Shown: positions 47,684-56,402, numbered from the stretch's first letter. The stretch is 64,000 bases of DNA from Pontibacillus chungwhensis BH030062 (GCF_000770675.1 NZ_AVBG01000006.1:1-64000); one strand, 5' to 3'. Notes: generated by a model from the sequence alone, not told the origin. Numbers and translations are program-made.

Positions 47684-48359
47684 AACCGTATTCACCTCGA
47701 TGCTCATCGCGTACAATTCGACCATTTTCGACTGCTATAACGCGCTTCTTCATGGTATTTACGATGTCTTTGCTGTGTGTTGCCATTATAACGGTTGTTC
47801 CACGTGCGTTAATTTCTTCGAAAATCCTCATAATCTCCCAAGACGTTTCCGGGTCCAGGTTTCCTGTTGGCTCATCTGCAATCACCGTCTTAGGATGATT
47901 TACTATGGCTCTTGCTATAGAAACTCGCTGTTGTTCACCACCGGATAACTCATCAGGAATATGACGAGCTTTGTGTTTGAGATTCACAAGATCGAGGACT
48001 TCCATAACACGGCGACGGATATTCTTTGGTGTTTCTTCAATTACTTCTAATGCAAAAGCAATATTTTCATAGACTGTTAATCTCGGAAGCAATTTAAAAT
48101 CTTGATATACAACGCCGATATCTCTTCTTAAGTGTGGAATCTTACGTTCTTTCATTTTATTTAAATAAACTCCATTAATCGAAATGGAGCCGCCTGTAGC
48201 CTTCTCTTCTCTATACATCATGCCGACAAGTGTGGATTTACCTGCTCCACTTGGTCCAACGACATAAACGAACTCACCTTGTTCAATTGAGAGGTTCACT
48301 TCATTAAGAGCAGAAACCCCATTCGGATATGTTTTCGACACGTCTTTCATTTCAATCAT
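47673..48359 (-). CDS. ftsE: Cell division ATP-binding protein FtsE
   Basis: ABC ATPase of 228 aa. Walker A GPSGAGKST, Q-loop VYQDFKLL, signature LSGGEQQR, Walker B VIADEPTGNLD and H-loop ATHSKD are all present. It works with FtsX to regulate peptidoglycan hydrolysis through the M23 protein encoded downstream. The ATG at 48359 has AGGTGG seven bases upstream; the longer frame lacks a site. A TATAAT box on the minus strand near 48465 may belong to the operon promoter, without a good -35. Confidence 0.96.
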   Translation of the reverse strand: MIEMKDVSKTYPNGVSALNEVNLSIEQGEFVYVVGPSGAGKSTLVGMMYREEKATGGSISINGVYLNKMKERKIPHLRRDIGVVYQDFKLLPRLTVYENIAFALEVIEETPKNIRRRVMEVLDLVNLKHKARHIPDELSGGEQQRVSIARAIVNHPKTVIADEPTGNLDPETSWEIMRIFEEINARGTTVIMATHSKDIVNTMKKRVIAVENGRIVRDEHRGEYGYEA

Positions 48360-48580
48360 TAGCAAACCACCTGTACATGTATGATTAATCTTGATTGTCT
48401 GTTTGTCCATATTCTGTCTACATTTCTAAAATTCACTTCGTCTTTTGTCCTACTTATTATAACATCTATTTTCTATTTTTTTAGACATATTTTTATTACA
48501 TTTTTATTTCAAATGTTGTCATATTTTGAAATCTGTTAGGGAAGTGCATGAAATTTGTCACCATACTGGAAAATCCACAA

Positions 48581-48616
48581 GAAAAAAGCCCAAAGTATAG
48601 AATACTTTGAGCTTTC
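48581..48616 (-). terminator. Rho-independent terminator of cccB
   Basis: AAAGCCCAAAGTAT pairs with a TACTTTGAGCTTT arm around AGAA, with a minus-strand TTTTTTC tail, 30 bases past the cccB stop. Confidence 0.88.
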
Positions 48617-48645
48617 TCATTACATATGTTCGGGTAAATGAGTCC

Positions 48646-49065
48646 TTATTTCTTAGATGCTAACCAAGCGGAAACGGTATTAGTGTCTTCCTCACTCAGG
48701 TTCTGAGCTGGCATACCGCCTTGACCATTCTTGATAATATCTGCGATTTGACTCTTGTCTAGCTTCGATCCAATCGTTTGAAGAGATGGACCTACTTGAC
48801 CAGATAGATCGTTGGCATGACATCCAGCACATGTTTGCTTATAAATCTTCTCAGCAGCTGCGGTGTCTACAGCACCTTCACCGCCGCCTTCGCCTTCCGT
48901 GCTTTCGCCACCATCTGTTCCAGTGTCACCATTTGTTCCTTCTTCTGTTTGTGTGTCTTCGCCATTGTCAGTAGTGGCATCTTCTCCACCATCATCGCCA
49001 CCGCCACCACATGCACTAAGTACAAGAGCGGATCCGAATAACAGGGCTAACAGTTTACTTTTCAT
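48646..49065 (-). CDS. cccB: Cytochrome c-551 lipoprotein CccB
   Basis: 139 aa. Lipobox LSACGG (Cys near residue 19) gives a lipid anchor made by Lgt. A low-complexity acidic Gly/Asp/Glu/Thr linker follows (about 20-68), longer and more acidic than usual and fitting an external saline environment. The small c-type cytochrome domain has the haem motif CAGCH and the axial-Met loop GGMPAQNL. It donates electrons in the respiratory chain. The position between ftsE and prfB is conserved in Bacillus. Confidence 0.94.
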   Translation of the reverse strand: MKSKLLALLFGSALVLSACGGGGDDGGEDATTDNGEDTQTEEGTNGDTGTDGGESTEGEGGGEGAVDTAAAEKIYKQTCAGCHANDLSGQVGPSLQTIGSKLDKSQIADIIKNGQGGMPAQNLSEEDTNTVSAWLASKK

Positions 49066-49119
49066 GTTACTTCCCCCTAACGAAGTAATGTAATTTCCAT
49101 CAAGGATATTATAACCAAT

Positions 49120-49986
49120 TCAGGAAGTTTTAAAACCCTCCCCAAGTACCTCAGCTGCATCCATTGCAATAACAAAAGCTGAGGGGTCAATACTCTTAAC
49201 GGTTTGTGTCAATTTGGTGAATTCACTCTGCTCCACCACGACCATGATGATATGGCGATCTTCATTCGTATAACCGCCTTTACCGTTTAACACGGTTACA
49301 CCACGATCAATTTCCTTGATGATAGCTTGCCTCACTTCTTCTAATTCATTCGAAATAATCATGACATTTTTTGAACGATTTAAACCAACCTGTACAAGGT
49401 CGATTGTGCGCGAAGTAGCAAATAGACCAATAAGTGCAAATAAACCTTTTTCAATGTCGAAAACAATGGCTGCTGTTGTAACAATTAATCCATCCACCAT
49501 CGCTACACAAAGCCCTAGCGGTATGTGAGTGTATTTATGAATGACTTGAGCAATCAGGTCTATGCCACCAGTTGAAGCGCGACCTCTGAAGACAATTCCT
49601 AATCCAATACCAACACCCATACCTCCGAATATTGCGGCAAGGAGTGCATTCTCTGTAGCTGGATCAATTCCACTAGTCAGCTTAACGAAAAACGGCAAGG
49701 CAAGTGTACCAACTAATGATTTAGCACCAAAGTTCTTGCCAAGAATAATAACGCCTAATATAAAAAGCGGAATGTTAAGAGCCCACTGAACATATGCCGG
49801 GTCCCAGCCAAATAACCCTTTCGTTATGGTACTGATTCCAGCCACACCACCAGAAGCGATCTCATTCGGTAGTAGGAAAATATTAAACGCGGTCGCCACA
49901 AAAGCTGACCCCACAATGACTAACGTGTACTCAATAATATGCCGTAGCCATGTTGGCATCGGCTCTCTCCGATACTTCTTCATCAT
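49120..49986 (-). CDS. yvjA: YitT/DUF161 family membrane protein, YvjA-like
   Basis: 288 aa. Five or six hydrophobic helices (about 20-190) with the family motifs ASGGVAGISTI and GRASTGGIDLIAQVI, then a cytoplasmic DUF2179 domain (VTVLNGKGGYTNEDRHIIMVVV). Transport or signalling function is not established. The start is set at 49986, where AAGGGG lies ten bases before the ATG; the upstream in-frame ATG at 50061 falls in a repeat hairpin. B. subtilis has yvjA in the same neighbourhood. Confidence 0.85.
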   Translation of the reverse strand: MMKKYRREPMPTWLRHIIEYTLVIVGSAFVATAFNIFLLPNEIASGGVAGISTITKGLFGWDPAYVQWALNIPLFILGVIILGKNFGAKSLVGTLALPFFVKLTSGIDPATENALLAAIFGGMGVGIGLGIVFRGRASTGGIDLIAQVIHKYTHIPLGLCVAMVDGLIVTTAAIVFDIEKGLFALIGLFATSRTIDLVQVGLNRSKNVMIISNELEEVRQAIIKEIDRGVTVLNGKGGYTNEDRHIIMVVVEQSEFTKLTQTVKSIDPSAFVIAMDAAEVLGEGFKTS

Positions 49987-50016
49987 ATCCCCAAAACCCC
50001 TTTCCTTTAGCACACC

Positions 50017-50063
50017 ACACAGTGCCAGACACCCTTTAACAGAGTAAAGGGTGTCTGGCACTC
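50017..50063. repeat. Perfect inverted pair of GTGTCTGGCAC repeats
   Basis: AGTGCCAGACACCCTTTA and TAAAGGGTGTCTGGCACT are exact reverse complements over 18 bases around a short loop (50021-50062 region). It is the only cluster where the pair forms a compact hairpin. Confidence 0.85.
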
Positions 50064-50227
50064 GCTGTTACAGTAAAGTGTGAAAGCAAACCTGATCGTC
50101 CTTTCTTTGATTGTGTGCATTTAAGGACTAGTTCACTCACATATGTATTTATTTTCGTAAAAGTCCGTTATGGAGTATAGCACCAAACCCTGAAGGTGTA
50201 AACGACACCGAAATAACGTATTAGCGC

Positions 50228-50332
50228 GGTAAAGGAGTGCAGGGTGTCAGGCACCCTTTAGCACTTTAGAGCAACGCTTGGTGTCTGGCACGCTTTAGTG
50301 CTTTAGAGCATCACTCGGTGTCTGGCACTCTT
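50228..50332. repeat. Three direct GTGTCTGGCAC-type repeats
   Basis: AGGGTGTCAGGCACCC, TTGGTGTCTGGCACGC and TCGGTGTCTGGCACTC follow each other at about 50-base spacing, separated by CTTTAGAGCA. The first carries a T-to-A change. No gene is seen in this 320-base gap. Confidence 0.8.
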
Positions 50333-50346
50333 CTATTGATTAAAGC

Positions 50347-50380
50347 GCAAAAAAGCCTGCCGGGTGGGCAGGCTTTTTGT
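50347..50380 (-). terminator. Rho-independent terminator of prfB
   Basis: AAAAAGCCTGCC pairs with GGCAGGCTTTTT around a short loop, T-rich on both strands, directly after the prfB stop. Confidence 0.92.
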
Positions 50381-50383
50381 TTA

Positions 50384-51485
50384 TTAGTTGATGAGGGAGC
50401 GGAGGTAGGCGTCGATGAATGGGTCTAGGTCTCCGTCCATGACACCTTGTACGTTTCCGACTTCTTTATTCGTTCTGTGGTCTTTCACCATAGAGTATGG
50501 GTGGAAGACGTAGGAACGAATCTGGCTTCCCCAACCGATTTCTTTTTGCTCTCCGCGGATCTCATCAAGCTCACGCTGCTGACGTTCGATTTCTTGTTGA
50601 TATAACTTCGACTTCAGCATCTTCATGGCTTGTTCGCGGTTTTTGATCTGAGAACGTTCAGACTGACACGTTACAATTGTGTTTGTTGGCGTGTGCGTAA
50701 TACGGACAGCGGAGTCTGTTGTGTTCACGTGCTGACCGCCGGCACCACTTGCACGGTACGTGTCTACTTTAAGATCTTCTGAACGCACTTCAATATCAAT
50801 CTCATCATTAAACTCTGGCATCACTTCACAAGACGTGAAGGATGTGTGACGACGGCCTCCTGAGTCGAACGGGGAAATACGCACGAGACGGTGAACGCCT
50901 TTCTCCGCTTTCAGGTAGCCATAAGCGTTATGACCCTGGATATTTAGCGTTACGCTTTTCACGCCAGCTTCCTCACCTGGAAGATAGTCCATTGTTTCAA
51001 CCTTAAAGCCACGCTCTTCAGCCCAGCGTGTGTACATGCGAAGAAGCATGCTTGCCCAGTCCTGAGACTCTGTACCACCAGCACCAGGGTGCAGTTCAAG
51101 GATCGCGTTGTTCTTATCATATGGTTCACTTAGAAGCATTTGCAGTTCAAATTCATTGAGTGCTTCCACTAGCTTTTTCATGTCTTCCTCAAGCTCTTCG
51201 GCAAGCTCTTCGTCGCCTTCTTCTTTTACAAGCTCGTAGGATACTTCAAGATTTTCAAGTGACTCAACGTGTTCTTCTAACGTGTGAACGTAGCCTTTTA
51301 AGCCGTTCACTTCACCGATTACCTTTTGAGCCGTATCCTGGTCATCCCAGAAGCTTGGGTCAGACATTTGCTCTTCTAGTTCCGCAATGCGCTCTTTCTT
51401 TGTATCGAGGTCAAAGAGACCCCCTGAAGTCCGCTAAACGATTAGCCATTTTGTCAATCTCTTGCTTAATATCTACTAGTTCCAT
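50384..51485 (-). CDS. prfB: Peptide chain release factor 2, programmed +1 frameshift
   Basis: RF2 reads UGA and UAA. The gene is two frames: 51485-51411 encodes 24 codons ending at an in-frame TGA, and a +1 shift at CTT-TGA-C continues to 50384, giving 366 aa, the normal length. The shift signal has an internal Shine-Dalgarno AGGGGG just before the slippery CTTTGAC. SPF and GGQ motifs are intact ([21 protein letters not shown]). GAGGTG precedes the ATG at 51485. Low RF2 favours the shift, an autoregulation known from E. coli and most bacteria. A single-frame gene call would lose the first 39 residues. Confidence 0.97.
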
Positions 51486-51561
51486 GACATCACCTCATCT
51501 AATATTAAAACCACTATAAATAGGGAAGACACCCTCTTCGAAAAGAGCGTGCCCTCGCCTG

Positions 51562-54081
51562 TTATTGACCGTGGCAGTTCTTGTATTTCTTACCGCTACC
51601 GCAAGGACAAGGGTCATTGCGCTTCACGTGGTCCGTTTTTACAACAGGTTTACGTTTCTTCTCTTTTTGTTGTTGTTCGTCCTGTCCGCCAGAAACAGCC
51701 TGTGCTCCTTTAGCTACTTCCTGACGCTGCAGGTTCTCACGAATTTGAGCTTTCATCACGTATTTTGAAACTTCTTCTTCAATGGCCGCGATCATCTTCT
51801 CAAACATCGCAAATCCTTCGAACTGATACTCGCGTAACGGATCGTTCTGACCATATGCACGCAGGTGAATACCCTGGCGCAGCTGGTCCATCTGATCAAT
51901 GTGGTCCATCCACTTCGTATCAACTGTGCGAAGAAGGATAACTTTCTCAAACTCACGCATTTGTTCAGGCGTTAGTTCTTCTTCCTTCTTATCATAACGA
52001 TCTTTCACTTTTTCCATGATGAGCTCGATCATCTCTTCAGGGTCTTTCCCTTTTAGGTCACCCTCTGTAACGTCGCCTTCTTCAAGGATATTTCCGTTCA
52101 GATATGTGATCAGCGCATCAAGCTCCCAGTTCTCGTCCATTTCATCTTGAGTGTGGAGAGCAACTTGACGCTCAACCGTTGATTTCATCATCTCTTCGAT
52201 GATCTCACGCAAGTCATCAGATGTTAAAACGTCATAGCGCTGCTTGTAAATAACTTCACGCTGCTGACGAAGCACATCGTCATACGCAAGAAGCGTTTTA
52301 CGAGCATCAAAGTTATTACCTTCTACGCGTTTCTGTGCCGATTCAACCGCACGAGAAACCATTTTACTCTCAATGGGCTGAGAATCATCCATACCGAGAC
52401 GGTCCATCATGCTGCGCATGTTATCAGAACCAAAGCGACGCATTAGTTCATCTTCCATTGCAAGGTAGAACTGAGATACACCAGGGTCACCCTGACGTCC
52501 GGAACGACCACGAAGCTGGTTATCGATACGACGCGATTCGTGACGTTCTGTACCCATTACAGCTAATCCACCAAGCTCACGAACACCATCTCCAAGCTTG
52601 ATGTCTGTACCACGGCCGGCCATGTTCGTCGCAATCGTAATGGCGCCTTTTTGACCCGCGTTCTCAATAATTTCTGCCTCACGGAAGTGGTTCTTCGCGT
52701 TCAGGACGTTGTGCGGAATCTTCGCTTTCTTCAAGTAATTTGAGATAAGCTCAGACGTTTCAACCGCAACAGTACCAACAAGAACAGGCTGTCCTTTATC
52801 GTAACGCTCTTTAATATCCTCTACGACAGCTAAGAACTTCGCATCCGTGGATTTATAAATCATGTCCGCTTTGTCATCACGAGCAATTGGCTTGTTCGTT
52901 GGAATGACAACAACGTTCATATTATAAATGTTACGGAACTCTTCTTCTTCCGTTTTCGCTGTACCGGTCATACCAGAGATCTTTTCGTACATACGGAAGT
53001 AGTTCTGGAATGTGATCGTTGCAAGCGTCTGGCTTTCGTTACGGATTTGAAGGCCTTCTTTCGCCTCAATCGCCTGGTGTAAGCCATCGCTGTAGCTACG
53101 ACCTTTCATTAAACGACCGGTAAATTGGTCAACGATAACAACTTCTTCTTCCTGCACCACGTAATCCTGGTCACGAAGCATAGATGTGTGCGCTTTTAAC
53201 GCCTGGTTAATGTGGTGAGTAATCGAAACGTTCGGAAGGTCATACAAGTTTTCGATATTAAAGAAGCGTTCTGCTTTGTTAATCCCTTGTTCTGTTAGCT
53301 GAACACCTTTTGTCTTCTCATCATACGTATAGTCTTCTTCTTGAGTAAGGGTACGTACGTATTGGTCTGCCTGATGATAAAGGTTCGCAGACTTTTGCGC
53401 AGAACCTGAGATAATAAGCGGCGTACGCGCTTCGTCAATTAAGATGGAGTCAACTTCGTCAATGATCGCGAAGTGAAGCGGGCGCTGTACCATTTGTTCT
53501 TTATATAACACCATATTGTCACGCAGATAATCGAACCCAAACTCGTTGTTCGTACCATACGTAATATCGGCAAGATAAGCTTCTTTCTTCTCTTCCTTCG
53601 ACATGCCGTTTAAGTTCAAACCGACAGTTAGACCAAGGAATTCGTGTAATTGACCCATTTCACTAGAGTCACGTGTCGCCAAGTAATCATTGACGGTGAT
53701 AATGTGAACGCCTTTTCCAGTGATGGCGTTTAAATAGGCTGGTAAAGCAGAGGCTAGCGTTTTACCTTCACCCGTTTTCATCTCAGCAATGTTCCCTTCA
53801 TGAAGGGCCACTGCACCTGATAACTGAACTGGGTAAGGGCGCAATCCTAATACACGTTTCGCTCCTTCACGAACGACCGCATAGGCATCTGGTAAAATAT
53901 CATCAAGATCTTCACCTTTTTGATAACGCTCTTTAAATTCTTCTGTTTTCGCACGAAGATCCTCATCTGAGTACTTCTCATATTGAGGTTCTAAAGATTC
54001 AATCTGATCGACAACTCGCTGCATCTTCTTCAGCTGTCGTGAGTTATCGTCTCCAAATACTTTTTTCAGCAAAGCACGCAT
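51562..54081 (-). CDS. secA: Protein translocase ATPase SecA
   Basis: 839 aa. Motor ATPase of Sec-dependent export. Walker [13 protein letters not shown]-like [21 protein letters not shown] and [10 protein letters not shown], and the C-terminal zinc finger [14 protein letters not shown] are all present. It lies 76 bases upstream of prfB in the usual secA-prfB order. GGGGAG precedes the ATG. Confidence 0.98.
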   Translation of the reverse strand: MRALLKKVFGDDNSRQLKKMQRVVDQIESLEPQYEKYSDEDLRAKTEEFKERYQKGEDLDDILPDAYAVVREGAKRVLGLRPYPVQLSGAVALHEGNIAEMKTGEGKTLASALPAYLNAITGKGVHIITVNDYLATRDSSEMGQLHEFLGLTVGLNLNGMSKEEKKEAYLADITYGTNNEFGFDYLRDNMVLYKEQMVQRPLHFAIIDEVDSILIDEARTPLIISGSAQKSANLYHQADQYVRTLTQEEDYTYDEKTKGVQLTEQGINKAERFFNIENLYDLPNVSITHHINQALKAHTSMLRDQDYVVQEEEVVIVDQFTGRLMKGRSYSDGLHQAIEAKEGLQIRNESQTLATITFQNYFRMYEKISGMTGTAKTEEEEFRNIYNMNVVVIPTNKPIARDDKADMIYKSTDAKFLAVVEDIKERYDKGQPVLVGTVAVETSELISNYLKKAKIPHNVLNAKNHFREAEIIENAGQKGAITIATNMAGRGTDIKLGDGVRELGGLAVMGTERHESRRIDNQLRGRSGRQGDPGVSQFYLAMEDELMRRFGSDNMRSMMDRLGMDDSQPIESKMVSRAVESAQKRVEGNNFDARKTLLAYDDVLRQQREVIYKQRYDVLTSDDLREIIEEMMKSTVERQVALHTQDEMDENWELDALITYLNGNILEEGDVTEGDLKGKDPEEMIELIMEKVKDRYDKKEEELTPEQMREFEKVILLRTVDTKWMDHIDQMDQLRQGIHLRAYGQNDPLREYQFEGFAMFEKMIAAIEEEVSKYVMKAQIRENLQRQEVAKGAQAVSGGQDEQQQKEKKRKPVVKTDHVKRNDPCPCGSGKKYKNCHGQ

Positions 54082-54184
54082 GTATAACGCTCCCCTATTT
54101 ATAGAAATCCGTTACTTAATTATTAGTTAGATCTGACAATAATCATAACACTTTTAGGTAGGAAGTGACAACTTACTATCAGGA

Positions 54185-54300
54185 AGCGCAGGCGCCTTGC
54201 TCACCACCGATAAGCTTAAGGCAAAACGGGCTATAAGTTGCTTTTTACTTATAGCCCGTTTTGCCTTAAGACCTCGAGGTGGTAGGCGCCGGAGCTGGAC
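54185..54300. repeat. GCGCAGGCG-type hairpin element, complete copy
   Basis: Terminal arms GCGCAGGCGCC and GGCGCCGGAGCTGGAC. Then CACCACC/GGTGGT pair, and a perfect 23-bp stem (54215-54237 with 54248-54270) closes on a TTGCTTTTTA loop. Sits between secA and the 53-aa gene. Confidence 0.88.
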
Positions 54301-54319
54301 TACTATCCCCTATAATGAA

Positions 54320-54350
54320 GAAAAGAACAGCCCGAGGGTGAGCTGTCCTT
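54320..54350 (-). terminator. Terminator after the 53-aa gene
   Basis: AGAACAGC and GCTGTCCT form a stem with one mismatch around a ten-base loop, and T-rich sequence follows on the minus strand, about 60 bases past the stop. Confidence 0.65.
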
Positions 54351-54411
54351 TTTAATGAGGGGGACTTGCGAGGAATCTTGCGAGTGAGGTGAGGAGGCAA
54401 AAACGGGGGGT

Positions 54412-54573
54412 TTAGACTTGAAGGTGATGAAGCTCGACGCGACGCTGTCGTTGATCCAGTTCGCTGACTTTTCGATTGGTTACAGCGAGGATCTCCAATA
54501 GCTGCGTGATCAGCTCTTCCTGCTTTTTAACTTTGTGATACAGTTCAGTATAGGAAAGCTCATCTTTCTTCAT
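54412..54573 (-). CDS. Unknown 53-aa protein between hpf and secA
   Basis: ATG at 54573 with AAAGGAGG seven bases upstream, a near-perfect ribosome site; TAA at 54412. The protein is charged and helical (KVKKQEELITQLLEILAVTN), with no membrane span, and could form a short coiled coil. It is followed by a terminator. The strong ribosome site makes it a convincing gene though shorter than usual gene-calling limits. I recognise no family. Confidence 0.75.
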   Translation of the reverse strand: MKKDELSYTELYHKVKKQEELITQLLEILAVTNRKVSELDQRQRRVELHHLQV

Positions 54574-54638
54574 AGGCACGCCTCCTTTCATCGTTACCTA
54601 ATTTATACCATGAGAGCTTTTAAGAGGGCCAACTACAG

Positions 54639-54702
54639 AAATTAAAAAACTGCAAGGAGGAATCCCGGTAAATCAGGGTTTCTGTTTGCAGTTTTTTAAT
54701 TT
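54639..54702. repeat. Long perfect inverted repeat
   Basis: AAATTAAAAAACTGCAA (54639-54655) and its exact reverse complement (54686-54702), 17 bp, with a nested TCCC/GGG stem inside. Both sides are A/T-rich, so it can act as a bidirectional terminator. No gene ends here. Confidence 0.7.
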
Positions 54703-54767
54703 TGGTAAGCTGCGGGCTAAAAACTGTTCTTTTTCGAGGAAATGTGAGGAAATTTTTAAGAGGAGTG

Positions 54768-54965
54768 TTTCCGTTGCTTTTGTGCAGAGAAAGGAGGGCT
54801 GGGGAATCACTCGCTTTCCGCGGCCCCACACGACGTGGGGTCGTTCGACGTTGTCACAGGACGTGACGTTCTTAGTCGAACTTCCTCTTTTATTTACGAG
54901 CTCCTACTGCCGCAGGAGTCTCGCAATTTCTCGGCCCACCTTTGCCATATTAGAATTAACGGAAA
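54768..54965 (-). repeat. Two-tier hairpin element, copy C (long form, reverse)
   Basis: Outer stem TTTCCGTT (54768-54775) pairs with AACGGAAA (54958-54965), each with a 15-base arm. The inner stem (54791-54807 with about 54925-54942; AAGGAGGG region with CCCACCTT) is imperfect. The core in reverse has TCGCTTTCCGCGGCCCCAC and GCAGGAGTCTCGC. Confidence 0.85.
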
Positions 54966-55019
54966 TATGCCGCCTGAGGGGTAGTATCGGTTGAGTGCAT
55001 ATTACCCTTATATTGCGGG

Positions 55020-55194
55020 GGCCGTTAGACCAAATCAAATCAAGTGGGTGACTGGGGAACGGGGAGACTCCTGCGGGAGAAAGAGGTCGACGAGACCCCG
55101 GACTGAACGAAGTGAGGGAGGAGGCTCGACAGCTCGCCCGCGGAAAGCGAGTCGTTCCCCAGTCACCCACTATCGCTCAACAAACGTAACGGCC
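55020..55194 (+). repeat. Two-tier hairpin element, copy D (short form)
   Basis: Outer stem GGCCGTTA (55020-55027) pairs with TAACGGCC (55187-55194) with 16-base arms on both sides. Inner stem GTGGGTGACTGGGGAACG (55044-55061) pairs perfectly with 55153-55170. The core lacks the GTTCGAC insert of copies A-C. It is inverted relative to copy C, 55 bases away. Confidence 0.9.
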
Positions 55195-55202
55195 TCATCC
55201 AT

Positions 55203-55236
55203 ACAAAAAAGCTGCCTCCTAGGTCGGAGGCAGCTC
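55203..55236 (-). terminator. Rho-independent terminator of hpf
   Basis: AGCTGCCTCC pairs with GGAGGCAGCT around TAGGTC, with six T residues on the minus strand, 16 bases past the stop. Confidence 0.93.
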
Positions 55237-55250
55237 TTTCTTAATGTTTA

Positions 55251-55802
55251 TTAATTTGGTTCGATAAGACCGTATTTGCCGTCGCGACGACGATACACTA
55301 CGTTAGTATTGTTCGTGTCTGCGTTTGTGAAGACGAAGAAGCTATGGCCTAGCATATCCATTTGTAGAACGGCTTCTTCAGAGTCCATCGGTTTTAGATC
55401 AAATCTCTTGTTTTTAACAATTTCAATATCTTCATCATCATAAGGATCAGCTTGCTGTGAGCTCTTTTCCATTTCCGCGAAAACGTATTTTGGTGCGCCT
55501 TCGTTGCGGAATTTACGGTTAATTTTTGTTTTGTGCTTGCGGATTTGTCTTTCTAACTTCCCTACCACAAGGTCAATGGCAGCGTATAAGTCCACGTGCC
55601 GTTCTTCAGCACGGAGTAAGAGATTTTTCATTGGAATGGTAACCTCAATTTGCTGCTCATCATTATAGACACTTAAATTGACATGTACCTCTGATGTAGG
55701 CTCCTCATCAAAGTAACGGCCTAACTTACCAATCTTCTTTTCGACGTAATCATTAATCGCCGCCGTTACCTCAAGGTTTTCACCACGAATGTTGTACTTC
55801 AT
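55251..55802 (-). CDS. hpf: Long-form ribosome hibernation-promoting factor
   Basis: 183 aa. N-terminal S30AE domain (about 1-95, MKYNIRGENLEVTAAINDYV) that binds the 30S subunit, a linker with charged residues, and the C-terminal dimerisation domain (MDSEEAVLQMDMLGHSFFVF, VVYRRRDGKYGLI) that makes 100S ribosomes. AAAGGAGG precedes the ATG. It is monocistronic, directly upstream of the secA region as in B. subtilis (yvyD). A sigma-H-like promoter upstream fits stationary-phase expression. Confidence 0.96.
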   Translation of the reverse strand: MKYNIRGENLEVTAAINDYVEKKIGKLGRYFDEEPTSEVHVNLSVYNDEQQIEVTIPMKNLLLRAEERHVDLYAAIDLVVGKLERQIRKHKTKINRKFRNEGAPKYVFAEMEKSSQQADPYDDEDIEIVKNKRFDLKPMDSEEAVLQMDMLGHSFFVFTNADTNNTNVVYRRRDGKYGLIEPN

Positions 55803-55834
55803 AGAAAGTGTCCTCCTTTCATCCTTATGTGTAC

Positions 55835-55864
55835 TTATTCTACCACAACTACTAGAATACCTGC
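55835..55864 (-). promoter_or_regulatory. Sigma-H-type promoter of hpf
   Basis: On the minus strand GCAGGTATT (55856-55864) and GTAGAATAA (55835-55843) are spaced by 12 bases, fitting RNAGGAWWW-N11/12-RNNGAAT with one mismatch. It lies 33 bases before the hpf start. Confidence 0.65.
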
Positions 55865-56131
55865 TATAATTTTTAGACTTTTTCGAATACTTTGTGTCAG
55901 TAATTGTTGGAAAATAGGATAAGGATGGTTTATTAGGGATACTTCCCCTTAATGTGAGCTAGTTAAACTGCCGATTCTTACTTTTCTTTTGAAAATCGAC
56001 AACAGCTTTTGTAAGGGCTTCCCTTACTTTTATTATACATCAGAAGTATGCTGATTGAGACGTATTATGCTTGGCGAATTGGTGAACGTTTTGTGGAGAT
56101 ATTATGACACTCGATAATATGGGGAGTAACT

Positions 56132-56308
56132 TTTCCTTTTACTATTATTGAGTGTAAGGTGGACCGGGAAACCACTCGCTTTCCTGTGGGGAGCTGGTGA
56201 GCCTCCTCAGCCGGCAGAGCCGTCTTCCGGGGTCTCACCTAGGCTCTTCTGCCCACGGGAGTCTCGCAGTTACCCGGTCCACCTTGCCAAATTTAAACTA
56301 AAAGGAAA
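56132..56308 (-). repeat. Two-tier hairpin element, copy E (short form, reverse)
   Basis: Outer stem TTTCCTTTT (56132-56140) pairs with AAAAGGAAA (56300-56308), with 15- and 14-base arms. Inner stem AAGGTGGACCGGG (56156-56168) pairs with 56273-56285. The core in reverse has TCGCTTTCCTGTGGGGAG and GGGAGTCTCGC. The rest of the 635-base gap between hpf and the flagellar genes holds only the hpf promoter region. Confidence 0.88.
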
Positions 56309-56402
56309 CATCGCGATAGTAGAAGAGGTTAATCGGCCAGAAAACTCTCCTCTTATATTCGTATAAAACACTAAGTGGAACCGCCGTTATAATAGTTATT
56401 AA

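Noticed and set aside
49987-50061. N-terminal extension of the YitT-family protein to an upstream ATG
   Set aside because: The added residues are encoded by a GTGTCTGGCAC repeat; a better ribosome site precedes the ATG at 49986.
54620-54829. Minus-strand frame of 69 codons
   Set aside because: It crosses the 17-bp inverted repeat and the left end of element copy C and lacks a ribosome site.
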